From contig NZ_CP013386.1 in assembly GCF_001523745.2 (NCBI RefSeq), forward strand, positions 2,418,001-2,482,000: a stretch of 64,000 nt of DNA. The letters are read 5' to 3'. A program made the translations under genes and the position numbers. This DNA is from Burkholderia mayonis. Lineage in GTDB: Bacteria > Pseudomonadota > Gammaproteobacteria > Burkholderiales > Burkholderiaceae. Below are positions 1-9,008 of this stretch, in pieces; position 1 is the first letter of the stretch, and each line of letters opens with the position of its first letter. Below the pieces are notes generated by a model. It saw only the letters and a program-made list of their open reading frames with translations. It had not been told where the DNA came from and did no database searches.

Positions 1-2214
1 GACGAGTGCGACAGGGGCGAGCGTCAGATCGGTACTGTTGGTTTGCAGCGTGCCGCCGCTGGAATTGTCGAGCATGTCCGACACGTTCACGCTGATCGCG
101 CCGGCGCCGGTCTGCGTGATCGTGCCGCCGTGATTCACGAGGTCGGTCGCGTTCAACGACATCTGGTCCGCCTGCACGGTGCCGGCGCTGTTGTCGAGCG
201 TCGTACCAGTCAGTGCGGCGGTCCGACCGACGATCGAGCCGCCGTTGTTGATCAGGCGCGCGCCCGCGTCGACAGCCACCTTTTGCGCGGCCTGCAGCGT
301 GCCACCACCGTTGTCGACTGCCTGCCCCGATACCCGCAGATTCGTATTGGATGTAATCGCGCCGCGATTGACAACGTTTGCGCCTTGGATCGAAACATCA
401 CCGTTGCCGCCGATCACACCGCCTTGCGCACCGTTCGCGGTCGTCCCTGCGACGTTGGTCAACTGGCCACTCGTCGTCACCGACAGGCCATCTCCGTTGA
501 GCGACGTAATTCGGCCCGCCGTGTTATCCAGTGACGCACCAGCCACCGTCATGCCGGCCGCGCTTTGAAGGGTGCCCTGGTTGTTCGCGATGGCGCCGCC
601 ACTCAGGTCAGCCGTGCTTTCGGATACCAGTTCGCCGGACTGGTTGGCGATCTGGCCAGCCACGTTGACTGACAACGGCCCCTGCGATGAAACCTTGCCA
701 CTCTGGTTCGACAGATTGCCACCGGTCAGCGTTGTGCCGCCGCCGCTCGACAGGCTGCCGTGATCGTTGATCACGGTGCCCGATGCGTTCGCCTGAATGG
801 TGCCTTGCGCGCTCGTCGTCGCGTTCGACAGGTTCACGTCGCCGGCTGTCGCGTTCAGCGACAGATTACCGTTCGCTGCCGTCTGGCTGCCGGCGAGATT
901 CACGCTGCCGCCCGCCAGCGATGCGTTGCCGCCCGCGACATTCTGGCCGGCGGCGGTCAGTTGGCCCGACACCGTCAAGTTCAGGTCGCCGCTGTGCGTG
1001 ACGGAACCGTCGTTGTTCACGCCGGCGCCGAGCGTGCCGGTCGAGTTGACGCTGCCAGCGTTGACCGTTGTATTCTGCTGTGCCGCGAACGTCCCGCTGT
1101 TCGTGAGATCGGCGGCGGTGCTCGCCGACAGCGATTGCTGCGCATACGTGGTGCCGCTATTCTGGATGCCGCCCGAGGCCGACAGCGCGAGGTTGCCGCT
1201 CGCAGTCGTCTTGCCCGTGAGCACGAGCCGGCCGTCCGATTGCAACGTTAGATCGCCTGCCTGCGCAGCGATCGTCCCTGCGTTCGCGACACCAACGCCT
1301 GCGGAGTTGCCAACCAAAAACACCCTATTGGCATACATGCCGCCTAACTGAGCCACGTCAATCGCGACAGCGGGGGCAGGACCGTCACCGGCGATCGGCG
1401 TCGCAGTAAGCGTGTCGTGATTGACCTGATTCGTACCGGCGATTACATTCAGGTCCTTGGCATAGATCGCGGCATTAGCCTGTACAGCACGGGCGATAAT
1501 GTCAGTCTGATCAACATTCGAAGTATCGAGGCCTGCACCTTGCACGGTCACGAGGCCACGACTAACATTGAAGCCCGTCAACGATCCGTCCGCGCCAAAC
1601 TGCGGCACGCCAGTTGTCAGGACTGCGCGCGAGGTATTGATGAACCCGCCACCGTCCACGACGATACCGGCAGGGTTGGCCAGCACAATCTCAGCACGGC
1701 TTCCCGCAATCTCGACATACCCTTTGATCTGACTGGCTGCCGTGCTGTTGACCTGGTTGACGATGATACGCGCCGCCTGTCCCGCACTCAGATTCGGGTT
1801 GCCGTTGATATAGCCCGCTTGCTGCGTATTGACGATCGTCGGCGAGTTGTTGAGGATCGCGCCGTTCTTCTGCACATCGAACTGGTTGTAGGTGTTCAGC
1901 GAAACACCCGCGCCGCCCGGCTTGTTGATGTTCACTTGCGGCAGGCCGTTAGGTGTCTGGATGACTGATGGCGCGTTCGGCCCCGCTCCGACGATCTGCG
2001 CATGCACCCACATCGGCATCGCGCCGGCGGCAATCAACGCACCAAATGCGGCACGGCGCAGTGCGAACTGCGTCACCACATGCACACCGCCGCGATTGAC
2101 GGTATACCGCGTTTCACCCGTGTTTGCTTTCCCCGCTGCACTGGCTGTTTCTTCCACTGCGACCAGCATACCGCGCACACGGCTGAATACCAGCCGATAA
2201 TGATTTTTATTCAT
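1..2214 (-). CDS. Two-partner-secretion exoprotein (FhaB/CdiA/BcpA-like), 5' part only
   Basis: An open frame runs leftward from ATG at 2212-2214 to the window edge without a stop, giving 738 residues of a larger protein. The N-terminus (MNKNHYRLVFSRVRG then VAVEE) is the extended signal peptide region of large autotransported and TPS proteins. A second hydrophobic stretch ends near VHA at residue 72, a likely signal-peptidase site. Residues about 75-320 form the TPS secretion domain with the hallmark NPAGI motif. After that come degenerate beta-helix repeats rich in N, S, G, T and A. The family is exported through an outer-membrane TpsB pore and acts as an adhesin or contact-dependent toxin. 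The C-terminus that would tell adhesin from CdiA/BcpA toxin is outside the window, as is any TpsB or immunity gene. Confidence 0.9.
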   Translation of the reverse strand, partial: MNKNHYRLVFSRVRGMLVAVEETASAAGKANTGETRYTVNRGGVHVVTQFALRRAAFGALIAAGAMPMWVHAQIVGAGPNAPSVIQTPNGLPQVNINKPGGAGVSLNTYNQFDVQKNGAILNNSPTIVNTQQAGYINGNPNLSAGQAARIIVNQVNSTAASQIKGYVEIAGSRAEIVLANPAGIVVDGGGFINTSRAVLTTGVPQFGADGSLTGFNVSRGLVTVQGAGLDTSNVDQTDIIARAVQANAAIYAKDLNVIAGTNQVNHDTLTATPIAGDGPAPAVAIDVAQLGGMYANRVFLVGNSAGVGVANAGTIAAQAGDLTLQSDGRLVLTGKTTASGNLALSASGGIQNSGTTYAQQSLSASTAADLTNSGTFAAQQNTTVNAGSVNSTGTLGAGVNNDGSVTHSGDLNLTVSGQLTAAGQNVAGGNASLAGGSVNLAGSQTAANGNLSLNATAGDVNLSNATTSAQGTIQANASGTVINDHGSLSSGGGTTLTGGNLSNQSGKVSSQGPLSVNVAGQIANQSGELVSESTADLSGGAIANNQGTLQSAAGMTVAGASLDNTAGRITSLNGDGLSVTTSGQLTNVAGTTANGAQGGVIGGNGDVSIQGANVVNRGAITSNTNLRVSGQAVDNGGGTLQAAQKVAVDAGARLINNGGSIVGRTAALTGTTLDNSAGTVQADQMSLNATDLVNHGGTITQTGAGAISVNVSDMLDNSSGGTLQTNSTDLTLAPVALV

Positions 2215-2631
2215 GACCTTGGTCTACTCGCGATTTTCGTTCGATCCGCCCTCACGGCCTCGAACATCGCATGCAATCTAATTGAAACTGTCGAAAGGCA
2301 GCGTCAAAGAGTGTCAATCGTTGCCGAGAGGCGACGGACGGGGCAACTCGATTACATCGCTCTTTACCGCCGCGCTGACCCAGTTATCTGGATCTTTCGG
2401 AGAGCGACATACTCCGTCGGCTGCAAATATCGACGGTATTGTTAATGGCAATCCGCGCGAATCTTACCTCACCCGTCATCTCAAAAAAATCCCTGACAGA
2501 ATTGCGAGGTCGAATCGACGCGCGACCTGTAATTAACATTTTTTCAACCACATATCACATTCCTGAATAGGCCAGCTATGGCCACTCCGTCGATGCATTT
2601 CCGCATCGGCGCACTTCGCTCAGGAGTTTCC
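2215..2631. promoter_or_regulatory. Divergent intergenic region between adhesin and zinc-ribbon gene
   Basis: About 415 bp without a convincing gene. It is more AT-rich than its surroundings and must hold the adhesin promoter and probably that of the plus-strand cluster. A short open frame at 2282-2536 has no good ribosome site and no recognisable protein character, so it is not called. Confidence 0.4.
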
Positions 2632-3372
2632 GTGATCTCTGATCCCCCTACCTTTGTGCTGATCGGGCTGGGCCTCGCGCTCGCCGCCATGTTCGCGGTG
2701 GGTTTCTATTGGCTCGCTACCAAGGACCGGCCGGCACGCCGACACGCAGCTGTTGCGCCCCCGCCGACTCACAACGCTGCCGACCCGCGTTCCGTCGACG
2801 TCGATGAATTCGACGAATGGGAGGCGTTCGCGCCGTATCCCGACCACGCCGTTCACGCCGCGCATGAAGCCAGCGCCGAATCGGTCGATAGCTATCCGCC
2901 GTTCGGTCGGCGTGAAGAGCCCGCCCATGCGCCCCAAGCGACCGACGCCCGCCACGATCTACACGACGCGATCGAATTGTTGATGGGCGAACCGGACAAG
3001 CCGGCACCGCCCAAGCCTGCCACGGCGTCGTCATCCGGGCCGACGATTCGCTGTCCGCGTTGCCTGTCATCGCGCATCGACACACGCAATCGCGCCCGCA
3101 AAGCTGGCAGCACGATCGGCAGCGTTGCTGGCGCCACGGGCGGCATGGCCGCGGCACTCGCGGGCGCGGAAACCGGCGCGGTCGTCGGCTCGATTGCCGG
3201 TCCGATCGGCACGCTGTTCGGCGGTCTCGCCGGCGCCGTGATCGCCGGACTCGTCGGCAGCGCCGCGGGCTGCGCGGCTGGTTCCGCTGTCGGTGGCGCA
3301 ATTGATGACAACGTTCTCGACAATCATCACTGCCTCGCCTGCGGGCACACCTTCAGTACCAAGCAAAGCTGA
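2632..3372 (+). CDS. Membrane-anchored zinc-ribbon protein with glycine-zipper insert
   Basis: I chose GTG at 2632 because AGGAG at 2622-2626 lies 5 bases upstream; the ATG at 2578 in the same frame has no comparable ribosome site. The 246-residue product starts with one membrane segment (about residues 6-28), then an acidic, proline-rich linker. A CPRC motif follows, then about 70 residues of glycine/alanine-rich sequence with GxxxG spacing, and then CLAC near the C-terminus. The two Cys pairs look like halves of one zinc ribbon separated by a glycine-zipper hairpin that may enter a membrane. Function unknown. It is the first gene of a plus-strand run typical of integrative elements. Confidence 0.7.
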   Translation: MISDPPTFVLIGLGLALAAMFAVGFYWLATKDRPARRHAAVAPPPTHNAADPRSVDVDEFDEWEAFAPYPDHAVHAAHEASAESVDSYPPFGRREEPAHAPQATDARHDLHDAIELLMGEPDKPAPPKPATASSSGPTIRCPRCLSSRIDTRNRARKAGSTIGSVAGATGGMAAALAGAETGAVVGSIAGPIGTLFGGLAGAVIAGLVGSAAGCAAGSAVGGAIDDNVLDNHHCLACGHTFSTKQS

Positions 3373-3464
3373 ACAACTCGCCCCCTCTCGCCTTTCTCCC
3401 TCGATTCCCTTTCCGTCCGGCGCTCGCCGGGCTGTATGCCCGCGTCTTTTTTCAAGGAGCAATC

Positions 3465-4436
3465 ATGCATCTCGTTCAAACAATAGCCTACGTCGGCGCC
3501 GAACCCTGGCACGGTCTCGGCCATCGGCTCGCCCCGAAACAGCCGCTCGAAGTCTGGAGGCGCGCCGCCGGCATGGACTGGCGCATCGAGGAAGCCGAAG
3601 TACGCTTCGTCGCCGCTGGCGGCCGCAATCTCGGTTCGATTCACGCGTTTCCCGAACAGAAGGTCCTCTATCGCTCGGACACCAAGGCGCCGCTGTCCGT
3701 CGTCTCCGCGCGCTATCAGGTCGTGCAACCTGAAGAGATTTTGGAGTTTTATCGAGACCTGACGGAGATCGGGGGTTTCCAGCTCGAGACGGCCGGCGTG
3801 TTAAAGGAAGGCCGCAAGCTCTGGGCGCTCGCCAAGACCGGTCATTCCGGCACGCTCAAGGGCAAAGACGAGGTGAACGGCTATCTGCTGCTCGCCACGG
3901 CGTGCGACGGCACGCTCGCGACGACGGCGCAGTTCACGTCGATCCGAGTGGTCTGTGCAAATACGCTTGCAATCGCATTGGGAGAAGGCAACGGCACAAT
4001 AAAAGTATCACACCGTTCGCAGTTCGATGCGCAAGCAGTCAAACGCCAATTAGGGATCGCTACTTCGTCTTGGTCGGCTTTCATGGCTCGCACCAAAGCG
4101 TTATCCGAACGCAAGGTGACGGACTCGGCGGCCGAAGCGTTCCTGCGCCGCGTGCTGACCTACTCGACCGCCAGTCTCCCGGATCGCGAAATAGTCGCGG
4201 TCAACGAACGCGCGATCAAGGCAGTCGGCCAGCTTTATGCAGGGCGTGGCAAAGGTGCCGATCTGCCGTCCGCATCGGGAACCGCGTGGGGTTTGCTCAA
4301 CGCAGTGACTGAATACGTGGATCATCATCGGCGCGCGCGCAGCGATGACCACCGTACAGACGCAGCCTGGTTCGGCGCCGGAGCAATGCTCAAGCAACGC
4401 GCCTGGGACGAGGCGATGAAGCTGCTTGTGGCATGA
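3465..4436 (+). CDS. DUF932 phage/plasmid-like protein
   Basis: A 323-residue protein with the N-terminal pattern (AEPWHGLGH) and layout of the DUF932 family, found on plasmids, phages and integrative conjugative elements. AAGGAG lies just upstream of the ATG. Central motifs include VVCANTLAIAL and a basic region with SHRSQFD. The biochemical role of DUF932 is not established; it is usually next to recombination or single-strand DNA functions, as here where a YqaJ-type exonuclease follows. Its TGA overlaps the next small frame by ATGA, suggesting co-translation. Length is normal for the family. Confidence 0.85.
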   Translation: MHLVQTIAYVGAEPWHGLGHRLAPKQPLEVWRRAAGMDWRIEEAEVRFVAAGGRNLGSIHAFPEQKVLYRSDTKAPLSVVSARYQVVQPEEILEFYRDLTEIGGFQLETAGVLKEGRKLWALAKTGHSGTLKGKDEVNGYLLLATACDGTLATTAQFTSIRVVCANTLAIALGEGNGTIKVSHRSQFDAQAVKRQLGIATSSWSAFMARTKALSERKVTDSAAEAFLRRVLTYSTASLPDREIVAVNERAIKAVGQLYAGRGKGADLPSASGTAWGLLNAVTEYVDHHRRARSDDHRTDAAWFGAGAMLKQRAWDEAMKLLVA

Positions 4437-4633
4437 CCAAGCCCGCGCCGCCTCTGGTCGTCGACATGCGTATTCAGATCCCACGCGGAGCCGGGTTACG
4501 GTTCGGCGGCCGCTACGCCACGATCCTGCAAATCTAACCCCAAGGTACGACGGTCCATCTCGGAAACGGCAAACTCGTGACCTTCGCCTACGACGCGTTG
4601 CAGGACGCATTCCGACGCGCTCACGCAACGTAG
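4433..4633 (+). pseudogene. Small protein gene interrupted by an in-frame TAA
   Basis: ATG at 4433 overlaps the DUF932 stop. The frame encodes 34 residues ending GGRYATILQI, then TAA at 4535-4537. The same frame then continues without another stop for 31 codons (starting PQGTTVHLGNGK, ending FRRAHAT) to TAG at 4631-4633. Both halves have good codon use and read as one small globular protein of about 66 residues. I infer a nonsense mutation, or less likely programmed readthrough or two peptides. Function unknown. Confidence 0.55.
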
Positions 4634-4706
4634 CGCCCTTCCCCGCATTTCCCCATCTTCGGCTCGGTCAGATTCGTCTGCCGGGCTTCTTCATCTTGGA
4701 GGTCTC

Positions 4707-5702
4707 GTGAACACCCCTCACCCTGAGCCGCCGCGCACGCGAAAGCCAGCTCTGAAGCTCGTCAAAACAGCGGATCTATCGCGCGATGACTGGCTGGCTG
4801 TGCGCCGTACCGGCATTGGTGGTTCCGACGCCGCTGCTGCCGTCGGGCTGAATCCGTACATGAGCGCGCTGGAGTTATTTCTGGACAAAACCGGACGTGC
4901 GGAAGGCATGCCCCGGCCCGATCCGGGCGATACGACGTCCCCGACGTATTGGGGCACGCTGTTGGAGCCCATCGTCGCCGCGGCCTACACCGCCGCAACC
5001 GGAAATCGCGTGCGCAAGGTCAATGCCGTGCTCCGTCATAGATCGATTCCGTGGATGTTAGCGAACATCGACCGGGAAGTCGTCGGCGTGCCCGATGTCC
5101 AGATCCTCGAATGCAAAACGGCCGGCGAGTATGGCGCCCGCCTCTGGCGCGAAGGCGTGCCGGAGTATGTGCAGATCCAGGTTCAACATCAACTCGCCGT
5201 CACCGGCAAGACAGCAGTGCATGTCGCCGTGCTGTTGTGCGGGCAGGCGCTGGAAGTGCATCGGATCGAACGGGACGACGCCTTGATCGGCCGGCTCATC
5301 GAACTGGAACAGCGATTTTGGCGTTTCGTGGAAACCGATACGCCGCCCCCTGCGGACGGATCGGAATCCGCCGATCGCGCGCTACGCCATCTGTATCCCG
5401 GCAACGGCGACACGATCGACTTCAGCAACGATCGGCGTCTGTCGTCTGTATTCGCTGACCTTGTCGCCGTGCGGGCCGAGATCGAAACACGACAAACGCT
5501 CGAAGCGCAATTCAAGCAGACGATCCAGCAAGCGATGGGGGACGCGACCCGGGCCGTATTCGAAACCGGCTCCGTGTCTTTCAAGCGTAGCAAGGATTCG
5601 TCGGCGGTCGACCTCGGCCGACTGCTGGCCGATCACCCATCGCTCGAACAGCAGTACGCCACCTCGAAGCCGGGTTCCCGGCGCTTCCTCGTTTCTACCT
5701 GA
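4707..5702 (+). CDS. YqaJ/lambda-type recombination exonuclease
   Basis: A 331-residue protein of the YqaJ viral recombinase family (PD-(D/E)XK fold, lambda exonuclease-like). Visible motifs are GIGGSDAAAAVGLNPY near residue 37, WGTLLEP near 88, then NIDREVVG and ILECKTA, which supply the catalytic Asp and Glu-x-Lys, followed by VQIQVQHQLAVTG. Such 5'-to-3' exonucleases create single strands for annealing recombinases. A GGAGG-like site precedes ATG. It lies between DUF932 and Gp3-like genes, a combination known from integrative conjugative elements and phages. No annealase gene is seen next to it. Confidence 0.88.
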   Translation: MNTPHPEPPRTRKPALKLVKTADLSRDDWLAVRRTGIGGSDAAAAVGLNPYMSALELFLDKTGRAEGMPRPDPGDTTSPTYWGTLLEPIVAAAYTAATGNRVRKVNAVLRHRSIPWMLANIDREVVGVPDVQILECKTAGEYGARLWREGVPEYVQIQVQHQLAVTGKTAVHVAVLLCGQALEVHRIERDDALIGRLIELEQRFWRFVETDTPPPADGSESADRALRHLYPGNGDTIDFSNDRRLSSVFADLVAVRAEIETRQTLEAQFKQTIQQAMGDATRAVFETGSVSFKRSKDSSAVDLGRLLADHPSLEQQYATSKPGSRRFLVST

Positions 5703-5715
5703 TCGGAGGTTCCTT

Positions 5716-5919
5716 ATGCCGAAGCCGACAACGAATCTCGAATGCCTCACCGAAATCATGACCTTCTCGCGGTACGGCGCGCTCGCCCAAGCGTTCGTGA
5801 TGGACGCACTCAGCAAGCACGCCGAGCGTATTGCAACCGCGCCCCTCGACAAGTTGCAAGAGCAATTCGGCGTTCACCCGCTGATCAGCGCCGAAGCCTG
5901 GCAAGACGTCGCTCGATAG
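5716..5919 (+). CDS. Small conserved hypothetical protein
   Basis: A 67-residue protein starting MPKPTTNLECLTEIM and ending AEAWQDVAR. The frame is open further upstream, but CGGAGG 7 bases before ATG 5716 fixes the start. It contains predicted amphipathic helices and no catalytic motif. It sits between the exonuclease and the Gp3-like gene in the same orientation and is probably co-transcribed. I do not know its function. Confidence 0.75.
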   Translation: MPKPTTNLECLTEIMTFSRYGALAQAFVMDALSKHAERIATAPLDKLQEQFGVHPLISAEAWQDVAR

Positions 5920-6005
5920 ATTCACAACAAGCTTGAAGCGCACTTCGCACAGTAGCCGGCGCGGTGCTCGCAGTTCCCCTCCCCCTTTCTATTTTGAGGA
6001 CCCTC

Positions 6006-6911
6006 ATGCTCAAAGGCCTGGCTATTACTCCGCCTGTTGTTGGTCGTATCGCAATCGGCAAAATTCTCGAGAAGAACGGTAAGCGCGTGCCCGCCGCCGA
6101 CGACCAATTCACCCTGACGACCCAAGTACAACAGCGCGGCGAGTGGTTACTGCATCCGCTGAACGAAACGCTGCGCAAAGCGACGGCCGGCAAGCTGCGC
6201 GCGATTCCGGTTCGCGTGCTGTTCAACGATCCGGACCTGAACCTGAGGTCGGAATATTCGCTGTTCGATCGCGATACGGGGCGGCCCGTGTGTGTCGGCA
6301 ACGGAGAACAATGCCGACGTGTCACCGATGCAGGTATCGAAGCCCTTCCCTGCCCGTCGCCGGACGGCTGCGTCTTCGGTCGTCAGGGTGGTTGCAAGCC
6401 GTACGGTCGGCTGAACGTGATCATCGGAGACGACGACGAAATGAGTTCATTCATCTTCCGTACCACGTCGTACAACAGCATCCGGACGCTCGCCGCGCGC
6501 CTGCACTACTTCCGCGCGGTGTCCGGCAACCTGCTGGCCTGTCTACCGCTCGAACTGAAGTTGCGCGGCAAGTCGACCACCCAGAGTTATCGATCGGCGA
6601 TCTATTACGTCGACCTGGGTGTACGTTCGGGAAACACGCTCGAGCAGGCGTTGATCCAGGCGAAGGAACTGGACACGCGCCGACGCGAAGCCGGGTTCGA
6701 CCAGGCAGCACTCGATGCCGCCGCTCGGCTCGGGTTCGCCAACGGTGCATTCGAGGACAGTCCGGACGAGCGTGCCGCTGTTGCCGAAGAGTTCTATCCA
6801 CACGATGCGCCACAATCGGACGCTGGTGACGGCGGCTCTGCAGACACCCCAGCCACGCTTCGCCAGAAGCTCGAACGCAAAGCCGTCCTGCTCGGCGGCA
6901 AGGCAGCATGA
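6006..6911 (+). CDS. Gp3-like / recombination directionality factor-like protein
   Basis: A 301-residue protein from ATG 6006 with GAGGA upstream. It resembles the Gp3-like family, members of which are described as putative phage recombination directionality factors or metal-binding proteins. The middle holds a cysteine cluster (CVGNGEQC, then CPSPDGC and GGC about 20 residues later) consistent with metal binding. The start overlaps nothing, but its stop overlaps the next gene by ATGA (6908-6911), so the pair is translationally coupled. The family assignment is from pattern memory, and the directionality role is inference. Confidence 0.65.
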   Translation: MLKGLAITPPVVGRIAIGKILEKNGKRVPAADDQFTLTTQVQQRGEWLLHPLNETLRKATAGKLRAIPVRVLFNDPDLNLRSEYSLFDRDTGRPVCVGNGEQCRRVTDAGIEALPCPSPDGCVFGRQGGCKPYGRLNVIIGDDDEMSSFIFRTTSYNSIRTLAARLHYFRAVSGNLLACLPLELKLRGKSTTQSYRSAIYYVDLGVRSGNTLEQALIQAKELDTRRREAGFDQAALDAAARLGFANGAFEDSPDERAAVAEEFYPHDAPQSDAGDGGSADTPATLRQKLERKAVLLGGKAA

Positions 6912-8035
6912 GCGTTCGACGCTGGGGGTTCGCGCTGGCGACGCTGGCAACGGTGACCGCGCTCAGCCTGTCTATTCTGGCGGGCTGGCAGCGCGGCGGC
7001 ACGTTGCCGGAACGGCTCATCTGGATCGCAATCGGAACGGTGCTCGTCACGAGCGCGCACCTGTTACCGGCGCTGATTCGGGATGCACCGATTTCGGTTC
7101 GGATCATAGGTAGCGTTTTATGGGGCGCGTGTCTGGTCGCGGCATGCTACGGGCATGCGGTGTTTTTCGCATTCGCCCAGCAGCATGCCGGCGAGCAACG
7201 GGCGACGACGGTGCAAGCGACTTCTGCTCCGTCGCCCGGTCGGAGTCTGATCGCCGTCATGGCGGAACGCGCCGCCGTGACGGCGCAGCTCGCCACAGCC
7301 AACGCCCGTTACTGCGTCGGCAACTGCGTGACGCTGGAAGGTCGGCGGGTCACGCTCACCGCCAGGATCGATGCGCTGAATGCCGAAGCCGATGAGGCGC
7401 GACGCCAGCAGGCTGCCGCGGATCGAGTCACGGCACGACAGGACGCGTTACTCGCCGATCCAGTCGCGTCACGACTTGCGGCGTTACTCGGCACGACGAC
7501 TGCTCGTATCGATCTGCTGACCGGACTCGTGTTCGCGGCGGTGCTGGAGGGCGTCGCGTGCCTGCTGTGGACAGTCGCGCTTCGGTTGCCGTTACCGAAG
7601 CCGTTACCCGTCGTGACTGGCGTTACCCCCGCAGCAGTCACGGTGACGCCCGCCGTGACTCAGCCAATCGTCACGCCAGTCACGGAAGCGCCGAACGTGA
7701 CTGAACCCGTAGTCACGATAGTCACGGATACGGGCGGCATGACTCAGCCGGGAGTCATGCCCGTCGCGGCCAGCCACAACGACGAGACCGTTAGTCGCAA
7801 ATCCACGACGGCCAGTCCCGACCGTACGACCGCCGGTCATGCGCCGCGCGACGATCCGATTGCGCCGTTACCGACTGCTGCCCCCGTCGACGATCACCTG
7901 TCGCGACTCATTCAGGATGTCGCGGCCGGTCTCGTCCGGCCCACCGTCGCCGACATACGCCGTCATCTGGGCTGCTCTCAGGCCCGCGCTGCTGAACTAC
8001 GTCGTCAGCTCGCCGAACAAACCTCGACAGCATAG
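6908..8035 (+). CDS. Membrane protein with coiled coil and C-terminal DNA-binding-like tail
   Basis: 375 residues, translationally coupled to the previous gene. The N-terminal third has about three membrane segments (roughly residues 7-25, 36-56 and 66-88). A soluble coiled-coil-prone stretch with a CVGNC pair follows, and a fourth membrane segment lies near residues 205-225. The region after it is a low-complexity run of Val-Thr-Pro repeats. The last 45 residues look like a small helix-turn-helix (VADIRRHLGCSQARAAELRRQL). This layout is common in unassigned proteins of conjugative elements and resembles SpdA-like membrane proteins only loosely. Function unknown. Confidence 0.7.
   Translation: MSVRRWGFALATLATVTALSLSILAGWQRGGTLPERLIWIAIGTVLVTSAHLLPALIRDAPISVRIIGSVLWGACLVAACYGHAVFFAFAQQHAGEQRATTVQATSAPSPGRSLIAVMAERAAVTAQLATANARYCVGNCVTLEGRRVTLTARIDALNAEADEARRQQAAADRVTARQDALLADPVASRLAALLGTTTARIDLLTGLVFAAVLEGVACLLWTVALRLPLPKPLPVVTGVTPAAVTVTPAVTQPIVTPVTEAPNVTEPVVTIVTDTGGMTQPGVMPVAASHNDETVSRKSTTASPDRTTAGHAPRDDPIAPLPTAAPVDDHLSRLIQDVAAGLVRPTVADIRRHLGCSQARAAELRRQLAEQTSTA
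7611..7757 (+). repeat. Cluster of GTGAC/GTCAC pentamers inside a Val-Thr-rich segment
   Basis: Nine exact GTGAC or GTCAC pentamers plus near-copies fall in about 115 bp. They encode recurring Val-Thr pairs. Orientation alternates, so the DNA has many small inverted repeats. It may only reflect the protein repeat, but the spacing is unusually dense. Confidence 0.6.
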
Positions 8036-8099
8036 CGCCGGGCCGCGCGCCCGGCTGTCTTCTTGTCGCCCTCATTTCACTTCATTCTCGTCATGCCAC

Positions 8100-8906
8100 A
8101 TGGATACCACCGAACTCGTTCCAAGCATCAGTATCGTGAACCTCGCCAACCAGCGCGTCGCCGTCGTCGAGCGCGTACGCGCCGCCCTCGATCTGCTCGG
8201 CGAAGCCCAACAGCTTGCCAAGACTGCACATCTCGGCTTCCCCCGTCTCGTGCTGGATGAAAGCTACGGCTGTCGCGGCCGACCGACCATTACCGGGGAG
8301 TACGCGAAACGCGACGAGGCGGAAGCCACTTTCGTGCGCCTCATCGACATACGCGGCTGGGACTACCTGCTGTCAGAGTCGGGCCTGCGCACCTTCATGG
8401 ATGCGAAGGCGCGTGACCAATGGAGCAAGCAAATTGCCGAAGGCGACGTGCCCGAACTCACCGTCGCAAACATCGAAGCCACTTTTTCTCAACTCTACGG
8501 CGCACGCGGCGACATGCTCGAACGCGGCGTGTTGCAGTGCTTCCAGCGGCTGTCGTGGAATTACAGGACGAATGAACCGTTCAAGTTCGGCAAGCGCATC
8601 ATCGTGCGGTATCTGCTCTCGCAAGGCAGCTCAAATTATCACGTCACGAACGAACTGGACGATCTAACGCGGGTATTCAGCGTGCTCGACGGCGAGCCGG
8701 AGCCGGATCATCGGCATGGCATGTCAGCGCTCATTTCGGACGCGCAGCGTCAGCGAAAGACAGAGGCCGAGAACAGCTATTTCCACCTGCGCTGGTTCAA
8801 GAACGGCAACGGGCACCTGATGTTCAAGCGTACTGATCTGGTCGACAAAATGAACAAGATCCTCGCGAAGCACTATCCGAACGCCGTGGCGTCCGAAGCC
8901 CGGTAA
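8100..8906 (+). CDS. DUF4942 family protein
   Basis: The frame is open from 7839, but the protein-like part begins at ATG 8100 (MDTTELVPSISIVN), giving 268 residues. The sequence pattern (NLANQRVAVVERV, GWDYLLSESGLR, NYRTNEPFKFGKRIIV, ending with RTDLVDKMNKILAKHYP) matches DUF4942, a domain of integrative elements and plasmids, in some proteins fused to a methyltransferase. No methyltransferase motif is present here. It follows the membrane protein by 64 bp and is probably in the same transcript. Function unknown. Confidence 0.75.
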   Translation: MDTTELVPSISIVNLANQRVAVVERVRAALDLLGEAQQLAKTAHLGFPRLVLDESYGCRGRPTITGEYAKRDEAEATFVRLIDIRGWDYLLSESGLRTFMDAKARDQWSKQIAEGDVPELTVANIEATFSQLYGARGDMLERGVLQCFQRLSWNYRTNEPFKFGKRIIVRYLLSQGSSNYHVTNELDDLTRVFSVLDGEPEPDHRHGMSALISDAQRQRKTEAENSYFHLRWFKNGNGHLMFKRTDLVDKMNKILAKHYPNAVASEAR

Positions 8907-9008
8907 TTCCGCGACGCGTCCTGCGTCTCGTCTTTCCTTTATCCATTCAGCGGACTCGGTATCCGGTTTATCCGGAGGCCCGTGTTCGCCCATTACCTGG
9001 AGTATTTC

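Noticed and set aside
43..1351. Plus-strand open frames at the left edge
   Set aside because: They are complements of the adhesin reading frame, which carries the signal peptide and TPS motifs.
2282..2536. 84-codon plus-strand frame upstream of the zinc-ribbon gene
   Set aside because: No ribosome site and no structured sequence; more likely untranslated leader.
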